The notes below the pieces were generated by a model. That model did not search any database and was not told the DNA's origin. It saw only the letters and a list, made by a program, of their open reading frames with translations. The translations under genes and the position numbers were made by a program. Shown here piece by piece: positions 25,250 through 32,334 of a DNA stretch of 35,475 nt. The first letter of the stretch is position 1, and each line of letters opens with the position of its first letter. Location: positions 1 through 35,475 of IMG/VR virus record IMGVR_UViG_3300008110_000405, one strand, 5' to 3'. Source of the stretch: a virus.

Positions 25250-25267
25250 TTTCTGCGTTTGCAGAAA
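25250..25267. promoter_or_regulatory. Perfect 7-bp inverted repeat between divergent early genes
   Basis: TTTCTGC at 25250-25256 and GCAGAAA at 25261-25267 form a perfect inverted repeat with a GTTT spacer. It lies in the 118-base gap between the leftward ssDNA-binding gene and the rightward helicase gene and touches the -35 region of the rightward promoter candidate. It could be an operator for a dimeric regulator, or an RNA hairpin. Confidence 0.6.
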
Positions 25268-25295
25268 TTGCACTTTAGCACAAATCGGATATGAT
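25268..25295 (+). promoter_or_regulatory. Candidate early promoter for the helicase operon
   Basis: TATGAT at 25290-25295 is a good -10 element, with TTGCAC at 25268-25273 as a weak -35 element and a 16-base spacer. The ATG of the helicase gene is 28 bases after the -10 element, with GAAGGA between. The site fits transcription of the early + strand block. The weak -35 and adjoining inverted repeat suggest regulation. Confidence 0.55.
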
Positions 25296-25323
25296 GCACA
25301 CAAATTAAACGAAGGAAACGATC

Positions 25324-26550
25324 ATGCAGTTATTCCCCCATCAGCAAGAAGCAAAGCTCTTTTTGCTGTCCAGGCGCAGGGCCATCCTGGCCGACCAGCC
25401 CCGTGTTGGTAAGACGCTACCCACAGCAGCAGCAGCCCTGGAAAACCTACCAGCCCTCATCGTCTGCCCGGCCATCGCAAAGACAGTCTGGGAAGCGGCT
25501 TTCAACAAGCTCGCGCCAAATGTCTCAGTGCATGTGGTCAACGGCAAAAAGGACGCTGGCCTGCCCACATCATCCGATGTCACCATCATCAACTACGATG
25601 TTTTGCAGTATGGCGTGACAAACTGTGACAGATATAACACGCTTGTACTGGACGAGTGCCACCGGATCAAGAATCCAAAGGCTGCCAGGACCAAGGCCGC
25701 CATGCTGGCCATGAAAAAGATCGATTGCGTTTATGCCTTGAGTGGCACACCAATACCCAACAGGCCCATCGAGCTGTGGCCCGTGCTGCACGGCCTGGGC
25801 ATCTACCGGGGTGGCTGGTTTGACTTTGCTGCAAGGTACGCAAAGATGTGGTCAGCCCCCTGGGGCTTGGATACATCAGGCGCGTCCAACTTGCCAGAAC
25901 TGAAAGAGCTGATGAAGCCCCATGTACTCAGAAGAAAAAAAGAAGACATCTTCAAAGACTACAAAGAGCCGCAAGTCAGCCTCATCACCTTTGATCTACC
26001 AAACGACAAACGCGAGCAAAGTTTTGATGCCGATGCCCTGGTCGCAAACCCCAATGCCTTGCTGGCCTTTGAGGGTCTGGCCGAGGTCATGCGCGAAGCA
26101 GGCATGCGCAAGGTCCAATACGCTGCCGACTTCATTGATGATTTGCTCCAGGCCAATGAGCCAGTGGTGGTCTTTGCGCACCACAAAGATGTGGTCCAGG
26201 CTTTGCAAGATGAACTCAAAGCCCACAAGCCCGTGATCGTGGTGGGTGATACCACCAGGCTCAAGCGCGACATGGCCATTGCCGACTTCCAAGCTGGCAA
26301 GACCAAATGCATCATCGGCAACATTGCCGCCATGTCTGAAGGTGTGGACTTATCCGCTGCCGACACCATCGTCTTTGTCGAATGCACCTGGTCCACATCG
26401 GCTCTGGAACAAGCCTCAAGCCGGGTTGAAAATATCAACAAATCAGGCATCCCACCCGTCATTTACATATTGACCATCAAAGCCAGCTTGGACCATACAG
26501 TCCTGGCCAAGGTGCTGAAGAAGCTCAATGTGGTCAGTCAGATTATTTAA
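25324..26550 (+). CDS. SNF2-like superfamily 2 DNA helicase/ATPase
   Basis: The 408-residue protein has the ordered helicase motifs: QPRVGKT (about 25-31), LIVCPAIAKTVW, the DECH box at 112-115 (VLDECHRIKN), SGTPIPNRP at about 142-150, and the second lobe with VVFAHHKDVV, GNIAAMSEGVDL and ALEQASSRVENI. The order and YALSGTP segment match SNF2/phage helicases. The motif VI stretch has SSRVENIN rather than the usual R-x-x-R arrangement, so one arginine finger is missing or displaced. It would unwind or remodel DNA in replication or recombination with the DUF2800 nuclease nearby. Confidence 0.88.
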   Translation: MQLFPHQQEAKLFLLSRRRAILADQPRVGKTLPTAAAALENLPALIVCPAIAKTVWEAAFNKLAPNVSVHVVNGKKDAGLPTSSDVTIINYDVLQYGVTNCDRYNTLVLDECHRIKNPKAARTKAAMLAMKKIDCVYALSGTPIPNRPIELWPVLHGLGIYRGGWFDFAARYAKMWSAPWGLDTSGASNLPELKELMKPHVLRRKKEDIFKDYKEPQVSLITFDLPNDKREQSFDADALVANPNALLAFEGLAEVMREAGMRKVQYAADFIDDLLQANEPVVVFAHHKDVVQALQDELKAHKPVIVVGDTTRLKRDMAIADFQAGKTKCIIGNIAAMSEGVDLSAADTIVFVECTWSTSALEQASSRVENINKSGIPPVIYILTIKASLDHTVLAKVLKKLNVVSQII

Positions 26551-26560
26551 AAGGAGAAAA

Positions 26561-27406
26561 ATGTCAAACCCGTACCGAATAGACAGCCCCACTTGCATCA
26601 GTTTTTCTGGTGGTAGGACCAGCGCCTACATGCTCTACAAAGTCTTGGAGGCCAATGAGATGAAGCTGCCAAGTGAGGCCATCGTCTGCTTTGCCAACAC
26701 TGGCAAGGAAGACGAGGCCACCTTGCAATTTGTAAAAGACTGCCAAGAAAAATGGAATGTGCCAATCACTTGGCTTGAATATGTTGATGCAGAAGAAACA
26801 AAAGACCGATGGAAGCAAGTCAATTTTGAGTCAGCCAGTCGAGATGGTGAGCCATTTGAAGCTCTCATCAGAAAGCGCAATTACTTGCCAAACCCAGTGT
26901 CAAGGTTTTGCACTGTCGAACTCAAAGTCAGGACCATCCACAGATATTTGAAAGCCCATGGATGGAAAGAATGGGACTCAATGCTTGGTATCAGAGCTGA
27001 CGAACAAAGGCGACTGGCAAAGATTGGCAACCAAGACTATGGCAAACACGAAGAAAAGATTGCCCCATTAGGCCGTCTTGGCGTGACCAAGGAAACAGTC
27101 GGTGAATTTTGGCGTAATCAGTCATTTGACCTGGGCTTGCCAAACATGAATGGCGTGACCATGCATGGCAACTGTGATTTGTGCTTTTTAAAGGGTGGCG
27201 CTCAGGTGTTAAGTCTTATTCAAGAGAAACCAGAACGCGCAGTTTGGTGGGCCAAGATGGAGGCCCTGGCCCTGGCCTCTCGCCCATCGGGGGCAGTCTT
27301 TAGATCGGATCGCCCAAGCTATGCCCAAATGATTAAGTTTGCATCAGAGCAAAAAGATATGTTTGACCCCAACGAAGAAACCATTGCTTGTTTTTGTGGA
27401 GATTAA
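26561..27406 (+). CDS. PAPS reductase/PP-loop family protein
   Basis: I chose ATG 26561, preceded by AAAGGAG. The first in-frame ATG at 26528 overlaps the helicase gene. The 281-residue protein has the PP-loop SFSGGRTSAYML at about 14-24, which binds ATP for adenylation, and VCFANTGKEDEATL as the next strand. Cys residues at 117 (RFCTVELK), 205 and 208 (NCDLCFLKG) and 277 and 279 (ACFCGD) could bind an iron-sulfur cluster. The family includes sulfonucleotide reductases and DNA phosphorothioation proteins. With nucleases and a helicase around it, a role in DNA or RNA sulfur modification is possible but unproved. Confidence 0.85.
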   Translation: MSNPYRIDSPTCISFSGGRTSAYMLYKVLEANEMKLPSEAIVCFANTGKEDEATLQFVKDCQEKWNVPITWLEYVDAEETKDRWKQVNFESASRDGEPFEALIRKRNYLPNPVSRFCTVELKVRTIHRYLKAHGWKEWDSMLGIRADEQRRLAKIGNQDYGKHEEKIAPLGRLGVTKETVGEFWRNQSFDLGLPNMNGVTMHGNCDLCFLKGGAQVLSLIQEKPERAVWWAKMEALALASRPSGAVFRSDRPSYAQMIKFASEQKDMFDPNEETIACFCGD

Positions 27407-27409
27407 AAA

Positions 27410-28429
27410 ATGAAAGCACCAGTAAACCATGAAGTCAGAAAACACGCCCGACTCTCAGCATCCCGCACAGACCGCTTCATGTCTTGCCCAGGCTCATACA
27501 GGCTTGAGTCACTCATGCCTTATGAGCCAGCAGGCGAAGCCGCTGCCATTGGCACAGCGATCCATGAACTGTCTGAGATCATTTTGCGCAATGGCCAGAT
27601 ACCAGCCGGAACTGATCCTGACCACACTGCAATGGCCCAAGCCTATGCAGACTTTGTCAACACTCTGGTCGAGAATCCGCGTAAAAAGCTCATCGAAGTA
27701 AACCTGGACGATGGCCTCAAATCCCTGCACCAGGCACTTGGTGGCACGGCTGACGCTGTCCTAGTGGATGGCGACCATTTGCATGTGATCGATCTGAAGA
27801 CTGGCCGTGTGGCTGTGGACGCAACCGATAACAAGCAGCTGCTGACCTATGCATTGGGCGCGATGAGGCAATTCAAAGCGCCCAGCCACATCACTTGCAC
27901 CATGCACATCTTCCAGCCCAAGGTCGGCCACAGCAAGTGGACAGTCACTGGCCAAGACCTGGTGGACCATGGTGATCGTTTAAAGGCCGCAGCCGAGCTG
28001 GCGCTGACAGCCGATGCACCGACAAGCCCATCTCCCGATGCATGCCGATATTGCAAGGCCAAGACCATTTGTCCAAGCATGCGCGAGAAGGTCCAGGAAG
28101 CCGCCAGAAGCGACTTTAAGCCTGACACCACTGTCACCCCCGAGATGCTGGACAACGCTGCTTTGGTGGCCGCATGGGCCGATGCCGTACAGAACGCTGC
28201 CAAAGAGCAGCTGGCCCAGGGCAAGTCGATTCAAGGCTGGACCATGCGTCTTGGCCGCAAGACCAAATTCTGGAAGGATGAGAAGCTGGTCCAGGAAGCA
28301 TTCAAAGACATGCTGATCGCATGGGAACTCAAAAGCCCCAGTGCTGTCTTAAAACTTGGTGTCGAAGTGAGCGAAGACCTGGTCGGTGAGAAGGTCGCTG
28401 CGTCCAGCCTAGTGAGGGCCAAGGAATGA
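27410..28429 (+). CDS. DUF2800 (Cas4/RecB-like) nuclease
   Basis: The 339-residue protein begins with SASRTDRFMSCPGSYRLE, the typical opening of RecB-like nucleases with a first Cys. It has GTAIHELSEIIL, then GTADAVLVDGDHLHVIDLKTG, where the second Asp and Lys make the PD-(D/E)xK active site. CRYCKAKTICP near residues 207-217 supplies the remaining cysteines of an Fe-S cluster. This is the layout of DUF2800, a Cas4-like phage exonuclease. It would process DNA ends in recombination with the ssDNA-binding protein. It is followed by a membrane microprotein whose start overlaps by ATGA. Confidence 0.9.
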   Translation: MKAPVNHEVRKHARLSASRTDRFMSCPGSYRLESLMPYEPAGEAAAIGTAIHELSEIILRNGQIPAGTDPDHTAMAQAYADFVNTLVENPRKKLIEVNLDDGLKSLHQALGGTADAVLVDGDHLHVIDLKTGRVAVDATDNKQLLTYALGAMRQFKAPSHITCTMHIFQPKVGHSKWTVTGQDLVDHGDRLKAAAELALTADAPTSPSPDACRYCKAKTICPSMREKVQEAARSDFKPDTTVTPEMLDNAALVAAWADAVQNAAKEQLAQGKSIQGWTMRLGRKTKFWKDEKLVQEAFKDMLIAWELKSPSAVLKLGVEVSEDLVGEKVAASSLVRAKE

Positions 28430-28590
28430 CAAAGAAAACCAGAGCATATTTGCATGTAATAACTTTGCCGTTTGTTATTTCAGCATCATTTGAATTTTTA
28501 GATGCGTGGCTTTATTGGCCAATCACATTGATTTGTGCAATGGCTTGGCTTGGTGCTTGCGGAATTTTGGCTGAAAAGGAAAAAGCATGA
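28426..28590 (+). CDS. 54-residue two-span membrane microprotein
   Basis: ATG 28426 overlaps the nuclease stop (ATGA), and TGA 28588-28590 overlaps the next start. The peptide has a basic start (MTKKTRAYLH) and two hydrophobic stretches (VITLPFVISASF and YWPITLICAMAWLGACGIL), with a charged end. Its codons are richer in A and T than those of the neighbouring nuclease gene, a hint of separate origin. No known function. Confidence 0.7.
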   Translation: MTKKTRAYLHVITLPFVISASFEFLDAWLYWPITLICAMAWLGACGILAEKEKA

Positions 28591-29063
28591 GAAAGCGCAG
28601 CAAGTACAAACCGCGCAAAGTCTTTGCAGACCCAGTGTCCTGGGTGATCAATGGCTTCAAACCAATGAGCGAGTCAGGTGAGGCTGTCAGTCTGAAGATC
28701 AAAAACCATTCAGCCTTATCAGACATCACTCAGGGCCAAGGCAACAAAGACAAGGTCGATGTCCTGATCGCTGCCATGAACATGGCTGAAGCTCTGCACA
28801 TCGTCAACCCAGCTCTTGGCAAGGAATACGCGCCAGAGATCAAAGCCGCCCAGGACGCGATCTACATGATGGCCAAGAGAGGCGTGGCCAAAGGCCGCTT
28901 TGTCTTCACAGGCCCAGAGATGCAGGCCATGAACACGGGCATGGAGGTCCATGACGCGCAACTCGATGCCTGCACCATTGGTGAGCTGGAAGCAGCCATC
29001 AAGTATGTCTATGAAGCTATCAAGCACCGAAGAGCAAGAGCCATTGTGGAGGCGGCAGTATGA
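28587..29063 (+). CDS. Conserved early phage protein (158 aa)
   Basis: The protein begins with a basic segment (MRKRSKYKPRKVFADPV, then WVINGFKPM). It continues through LKIKNHSALSDITQG and DKVDVLIAAMNMAEAL, and helices with GPEMQAMNTGMEVHDAQLD. I recognise a similar protein in the early regions of other proteobacterial phages but know no function. Basic start and position between nuclease and primase suggest DNA metabolism, which is inference. Coupled by ATGA at both ends. Confidence 0.75.
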   Translation: MRKRSKYKPRKVFADPVSWVINGFKPMSESGEAVSLKIKNHSALSDITQGQGNKDKVDVLIAAMNMAEALHIVNPALGKEYAPEIKAAQDAIYMMAKRGVAKGRFVFTGPEMQAMNTGMEVHDAQLDACTIGELEAAIKYVYEAIKHRRARAIVEAAV

Positions 29064-29149
29064 AAGTCACTCACACCTGGGCAATTCTGTTTGCCATGCT
29101 CATCGCCTTTTGGTCTTATGTGTTTTGGCTTATCTGGACAAACACATAG
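29060..29149 (+). CDS. 29-residue single-span membrane microprotein
   Basis: ATG 29060 overlaps the upstream stop (ATGA) and TAG is at 29147-29149. The peptide has a hydrophobic, aromatic core (AILFAMLIAFWSYVFWLIW) with a short polar start and end. Coupled start and a clear membrane segment support it. It is one of three tiny membrane proteins in the early block. Confidence 0.6.
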   Translation: MKVTHTWAILFAMLIAFWSYVFWLIWTNT

Positions 29150-29176
29150 AATCCAATCCCTGCCCCAAAAAGAAAA

Positions 29177-29208
29177 CCCCTGGTCCATGCGCAAACAGTG
29201 ACCAGGGG
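29177..29208. terminator. Perfect 9-bp inverted repeat, possible leftward terminator or leader hairpin
   Basis: CCCCTGGTC at 29177-29185 and GACCAGGGG at 29200-29208 form a perfect 9-bp stem with a 14-base loop. Read leftward, the hairpin is followed by TTTTCTTTTT, like a Rho-independent terminator. Read rightward, it has no T run and would instead form a hairpin 26 bases before the primase start, able to affect its translation. No leftward gene is known to end here. Confidence 0.55.
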
Positions 29209-29233
29209 CAAATTCCCTAAAGGCAACTCACAA

Positions 29234-31399
29234 ATGAAACACCCAAACAAAGGAATTTCAGTGGCCATCATAACTGAAACACCCCAAAACGATACATTCA
29301 GCCAGTCCCAACAAGTGGCCTGCAAGATAGGCGCTGTCGCACCCGATGCCGTCTTTTGTACCTTTGCCCTACAAGGCGGTAAAAAGATTCCATTCAAGCG
29401 AAGCGGCCAAGGCGTGGCACGGGACACCGACCCATCAGACCTTTACAGCTCTGAAGACATCTGGGCCATGGAATCATGCCCATTTGGTCAATACCTTGGC
29501 CTGGTCCAGCAGCGCCCCATCATCAGCGCATCAGGCGACTATTTGGTTTGCCTGGATGTGGATATGAAGCACGCTAGTGGCCCGACCAATGTGGCCATCC
29601 AGCGCATGGCGAAATACGTCAAGGCCAACAACATGCTGACCGAGGTGTCAGTCTCTGGCCGTGGCCGCCATGTCTTTCTGTGGGTCAAAGCGCCACCAGT
29701 CAAAGACCTGATCCTGCCCAAGTACAAACTGGGCGGTGGTCAAGAGCTTGAGGTATTCGGCCTGCCCAATAGTGCAGGCAAGTCAGTGCTACTCAGCGGC
29801 AATGCTGTGGCTGGGGAATTCCAAGAAGCTGTGGACTTGCATGATCTGCTGACCGAGTGGGGCATCATCGAGCAGCACCAGCTGCAAGAGCCAAAGCCTG
29901 CACCATCACAAGCCTTTGACTTCAGCAAAATAATGTCAAACGCAGGGCCAAGCGACTTTGACAAGGCAATTGATGCCTTGAACTACATCAACCCAGACAT
30001 TGATTACGACAACTGGATTGCCATTGGCCAGGCGCTGCACACAGAATTTGGCGAGCATGGCCGGAATGCTTGGTATTACTGGTCAAGCCTTGGCAGCAAA
30101 TACCAAGGTGAAAAGGACCTAGACAGCCACTGGAAGAGCTTTCACCAGGGCAAAGGTGTTGGTCTTGGCACGCTCTTCAAGTACGCCAAAGATGCTGGCT
30201 GGGAAGCGCCCACCAAACAGACAGAGCGAAAGTCAGCCGTTGAAGACTTTGCAGCTGTTATCAGCCAGGCCAAAGCGCCAGTCATTGACCAGGAAGCACC
30301 AGACCCATCATGGCCAGAGCTGTCGATTGACCTGACCCATCTCAAAGCCATTGACTACCTGATCGAAGGCTTCATGGCCCACAGCTTCTTCATTCTGGCT
30401 GGTCAGCCTGGAGTCGGTAAGACCACAGCAGTGCTGTCCATGTGCATGGTCATGGCGGGATTTTCTATTGATGGCTGCGAGATATACGCCAAGAACAAGC
30501 GCAAATCCATCATCGTGACTGAAGATTCTGACCAGGTAATCAGAACTCTTTTCGCATATTCAAAGCATTATCGTATTGATAATCTGAATGACTGGTTTGT
30601 GGTTATTGATGCCAGAAGGTCCAATGTCAAGGATTTATTAAGGCTTGCACATAATATTGAACGCCACACAGTTAATGGCACACGGCCATTATTGGTGCTG
30701 GACACGGCCAATGCGACCATGGATATTGACAATGAGAATGACAACTCAGAAGTTGGCAGCTTCATTGCCGCTATCAAGCAGACCATCTATGTCCAGCAAA
30801 AAGCGCCAGTCTGCATTCTGACCCACACCAACAAAACAATCTCAAGACAAGACTCAGATGCCATGGCCCGTGGTGCTTCTGCATTCACAGGCGATGCAAC
30901 GCTGACAGGCGTGCTTTTCATGGATGAGGACAACCAAAGATATCTCAAGCTCACAAAGACCCGCTACGAGCCAGCATTCAGAGAGATCAAGTTTGACAGC
31001 ATCACATTCCCAGAAGTGGTCACCACACCAGCTGGCGACATGCAAGAGATCATTTGCCGGGTATCTATTCCGGCCATGTCGTCAGAACAAGACCGAATGG
31101 CCGCCAAGCAATTGATGCAAGACAGCGCCAGAGAGCAGCGCATCCAGGACAAGTGCGATGAGGTCTGCATGCATGTCCAGTCCATCATTAACGACAAGGG
31201 CAATGTCATCATGCGAAGAGGGCCAGGTCGCCCCAACATTCCAAAAGAACTCACAAACCACTACCAACTAGATTGGACTGAGATATTCAGCAGCGTCAAA
31301 GGCAGTGATGCAGGCTATATCCGCAAACACATTGGCACGGCCATCTTCACCAGGTTCGCTCCAAATGAGCCACTGTCTGGGTGGGTGAGGTTGACATGA
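29234..31399 (+). CDS. Primase-helicase fusion (AEP prim-pol, PriCT, RecA-like helicase)
   Basis: I chose ATG 29234; the in-frame GTG at 29198 lies inside the preceding hairpin. The 721-residue protein has an archaeo-eukaryotic primase-like N-terminal part with DVD at about 108-110 (LVCLDVDMKH) and SGRGRH at about 141-146, the catalytic acid and basic motifs. A PriCT-like middle (DNWIAIGQALHTEFGEHGRN, then SHWKSFHQGKGVGLGTLFKY) links to a RecA-like helicase. That has Walker A AGQPGVGKTT at about 388-397 and Walker B LLVLDTANATMD at about 483-494. It would prime and unwind DNA at the phage origin. An iteron array starts six bases after its stop, which suits a RepA-like initiation role. Confidence 0.9.
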   Translation: MKHPNKGISVAIITETPQNDTFSQSQQVACKIGAVAPDAVFCTFALQGGKKIPFKRSGQGVARDTDPSDLYSSEDIWAMESCPFGQYLGLVQQRPIISASGDYLVCLDVDMKHASGPTNVAIQRMAKYVKANNMLTEVSVSGRGRHVFLWVKAPPVKDLILPKYKLGGGQELEVFGLPNSAGKSVLLSGNAVAGEFQEAVDLHDLLTEWGIIEQHQLQEPKPAPSQAFDFSKIMSNAGPSDFDKAIDALNYINPDIDYDNWIAIGQALHTEFGEHGRNAWYYWSSLGSKYQGEKDLDSHWKSFHQGKGVGLGTLFKYAKDAGWEAPTKQTERKSAVEDFAAVISQAKAPVIDQEAPDPSWPELSIDLTHLKAIDYLIEGFMAHSFFILAGQPGVGKTTAVLSMCMVMAGFSIDGCEIYAKNKRKSIIVTEDSDQVIRTLFAYSKHYRIDNLNDWFVVIDARRSNVKDLLRLAHNIERHTVNGTRPLLVLDTANATMDIDNENDNSEVGSFIAAIKQTIYVQQKAPVCILTHTNKTISRQDSDAMARGASAFTGDATLTGVLFMDEDNQRYLKLTKTRYEPAFREIKFDSITFPEVVTTPAGDMQEIICRVSIPAMSSEQDRMAAKQLMQDSAREQRIQDKCDEVCMHVQSIINDKGNVIMRRGPGRPNIPKELTNHYQLDWTEIFSSVKGSDAGYIRKHIGTAIFTRFAPNEPLSGWVRLT

Positions 31400-31474
31400 T
31401 TGGTCTAATGTGGAAAGGCGGAACTAATGCGGAACTAATGCGGAATTCCGTATTAGACAATGGCTGGGATTGTT

Positions 31475-31505
31475 GGATAAGTGGGGTCATTAGACCCACT
31501 TATCC
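31475..31505. repeat. Long inverted repeat in the origin-like region
   Basis: The arms GGATAAGTGGG (31475-31485) and CCCACTTATCC (31495-31505) are perfectly complementary. With one bulged G the stem extends to 13 pairs around an ATTA loop. The right arm contains most of the DnaA box TTATCCACA at 31500-31508. Such a structure could be extruded as a cruciform or bind a dimeric initiator. Confidence 0.8.
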
Positions 31506-31508
31506 ACA
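31500..31508 (+). promoter_or_regulatory. DnaA box
   Basis: TTATCCACA matches the E. coli consensus TTATNCACA at every fixed base. It lies in the right arm of the long inverted repeat and within the iteron-like array. Confidence 0.8.
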
Positions 31509-31619
31509 GACCAGTCTCGGCTTGGAAGGTACTTCAGTTTCTAATGCGGAAAGGCGGAAAAAACCTTAAGGGCTTTCCGTATTAGAAGCGAGCATTAGAT
31601 GGTCAGACAAGGAGGAAAG

Positions 31620-31639
31620 TTATGCACAGGTTATCCACA
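31620..31639 (+). promoter_or_regulatory. Tandem DnaA boxes over a start codon
   Basis: TTATGCACA at 31620-31628 and TTATCCACA at 31631-31639 both match TTATNCACA, two bases apart and in the same direction. The first contains the ATG (31622) of the next gene. DnaA bound here could both help opening of the origin and repress that gene. The chance of three perfect boxes in 140 bases is low. Confidence 0.8.
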
Positions 31640-31942
31640 GATCAGGAATTTATCGAAGATGACAGGGTTTTCTGTCAAAACTGCGCTAATGCGGAAATGG
31701 TCGAACAGCGCCAGTCCATGCCAGCGGATCAGATGGAAAAGCATCGCAAGGTCAACGCAAAACCTTTGCAGTGGATGTTTGACCAGGCAAAGATCAGGAA
31801 TGGATGGGCAACTGTCACATGGTCCGAACGCCAGTGCGGCAAAAATGGTCTGGCCGCATTCCCGGCAGATGTGAAGCACCGATGCCACATGTTCCAGGCC
31901 AAACCCTCGGCTGTAGAATCCGAGGAATGGTGGTTGACTTAA
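31622..31942 (+). CDS. Cys-rich small protein after the origin-like array
   Basis: The 106-residue protein starts at ATG 31622, six bases after a strong GGAGG site (31611-31615). It has Cys at about 18 and 21 (VFCQNCAN), then 72 (ERQCGKNG) and 88 (KHRCHMF), which may bind zinc. The middle is helical with QWMFDQAKIRNGWATVTW. It lies directly over two DnaA boxes and includes the last iteron copy, so origin DNA and coding DNA overlap. Function unknown; a DNA-binding zinc protein is a guess. Confidence 0.75.
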   Translation: MHRLSTDQEFIEDDRVFCQNCANAEMVEQRQSMPADQMEKHRKVNAKPLQWMFDQAKIRNGWATVTWSERQCGKNGLAAFPADVKHRCHMFQAKPSAVESEEWWLT

Positions 31943-32334
31943 AGCGCAAAAGGAAAAGTGTTGAACACATTGACCAGGTCAAGGTGGTGCAGCACTTTCG
32001 TGCGTTTTATCCGGATGTCATCATCGCGGCAATACCGAATGGAGGCGATAGAACGGCCTCAGAGCGCGTTAGGTTGCATTCTGAGGGTGTACTGGCAGGG
32101 ATGCCTGATCTGTGCGTTCTGGAGGCTAAAAACGGGTTTCACGCGCTGTTTGTGGAGATGAAGACGAAGGTTGGTGTGGTATCGAGCAAACAAAGTGCTG
32201 TGGGTTTGCAGTTAAACGCAAAAGGATATCGGTCAGTGGTCGCAAGGTCAGCAGCCGATGCAATCAAAACAATTGAGGAGTATTTGAATGGCAACAGCAA
32301 AGAAGAAGGCCCAGACACTTGCAGAGGTGGCTGA
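31927..32334 (+). CDS. VRR-NUC domain nuclease
   Basis: I chose ATG 31927, since the longer frame from 31804 overlaps the preceding gene by 139 bases and adds no domain. GTG 31930 is also possible. The 135-residue protein has the VRR-NUC signatures IAAIPNGGDRTASERVRLHSEG, shortened here to PNGG plus ASERVR, then GMPDLCVLEA with the metal-binding Asp and FVEMKTKVGVVSSKQ with the Glu-x-Lys. This PD-(D/E)xK-like nuclease cleaves branched or structured DNA in many phages. Its position before the small terminase suggests resolving replication products before packaging. Confidence 0.88.
   Translation: MVVDLKRKRKSVEHIDQVKVVQHFRAFYPDVIIAAIPNGGDRTASERVRLHSEGVLAGMPDLCVLEAKNGFHALFVEMKTKVGVVSSKQSAVGLQLNAKGYRSVVARSAADAIKTIEEYLNGNSKEEGPDTCRGG

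Larger units (their letters stand above)
31405..31696. other. Iteron-like repeat array, probable replication origin
   Basis: An 11-bp element, CTAATGCGGAA (variants T or A at base 6-7), occurs at 31405-31415, 31424-31434, 31435-31445, 31541-31551 and 31686-31696 in direct orientation. It is inverted at 31446-31456 and 31575-31585. Three copies are directly adjacent (31424-31456). Two copies carry a longer shared 20-base extension, to 31424 and 31560. Partial copies lie at 31487-31493 and 31592-31598. With DnaA boxes and a hairpin beside it, and a primase-helicase gene upstream, the array looks like an iteron origin. Operator sites for a regulator are the alternative. Confidence 0.7.

Noticed and set aside
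29198-29233. GTG start for the primase-helicase at 29198.
   Set aside because: It lies inside the right part of the hairpin, lacks a ribosome site and adds only 12 polar residues.
31396-31569. A 57-codon rightward frame starting with ATGA at the primase stop.
   Set aside because: It runs straight through the iteron copies and the long inverted repeat, and its sequence is explained by them. No family resemblance and a poor amino-acid pattern. The ATGA overlap keeps a small chance open.
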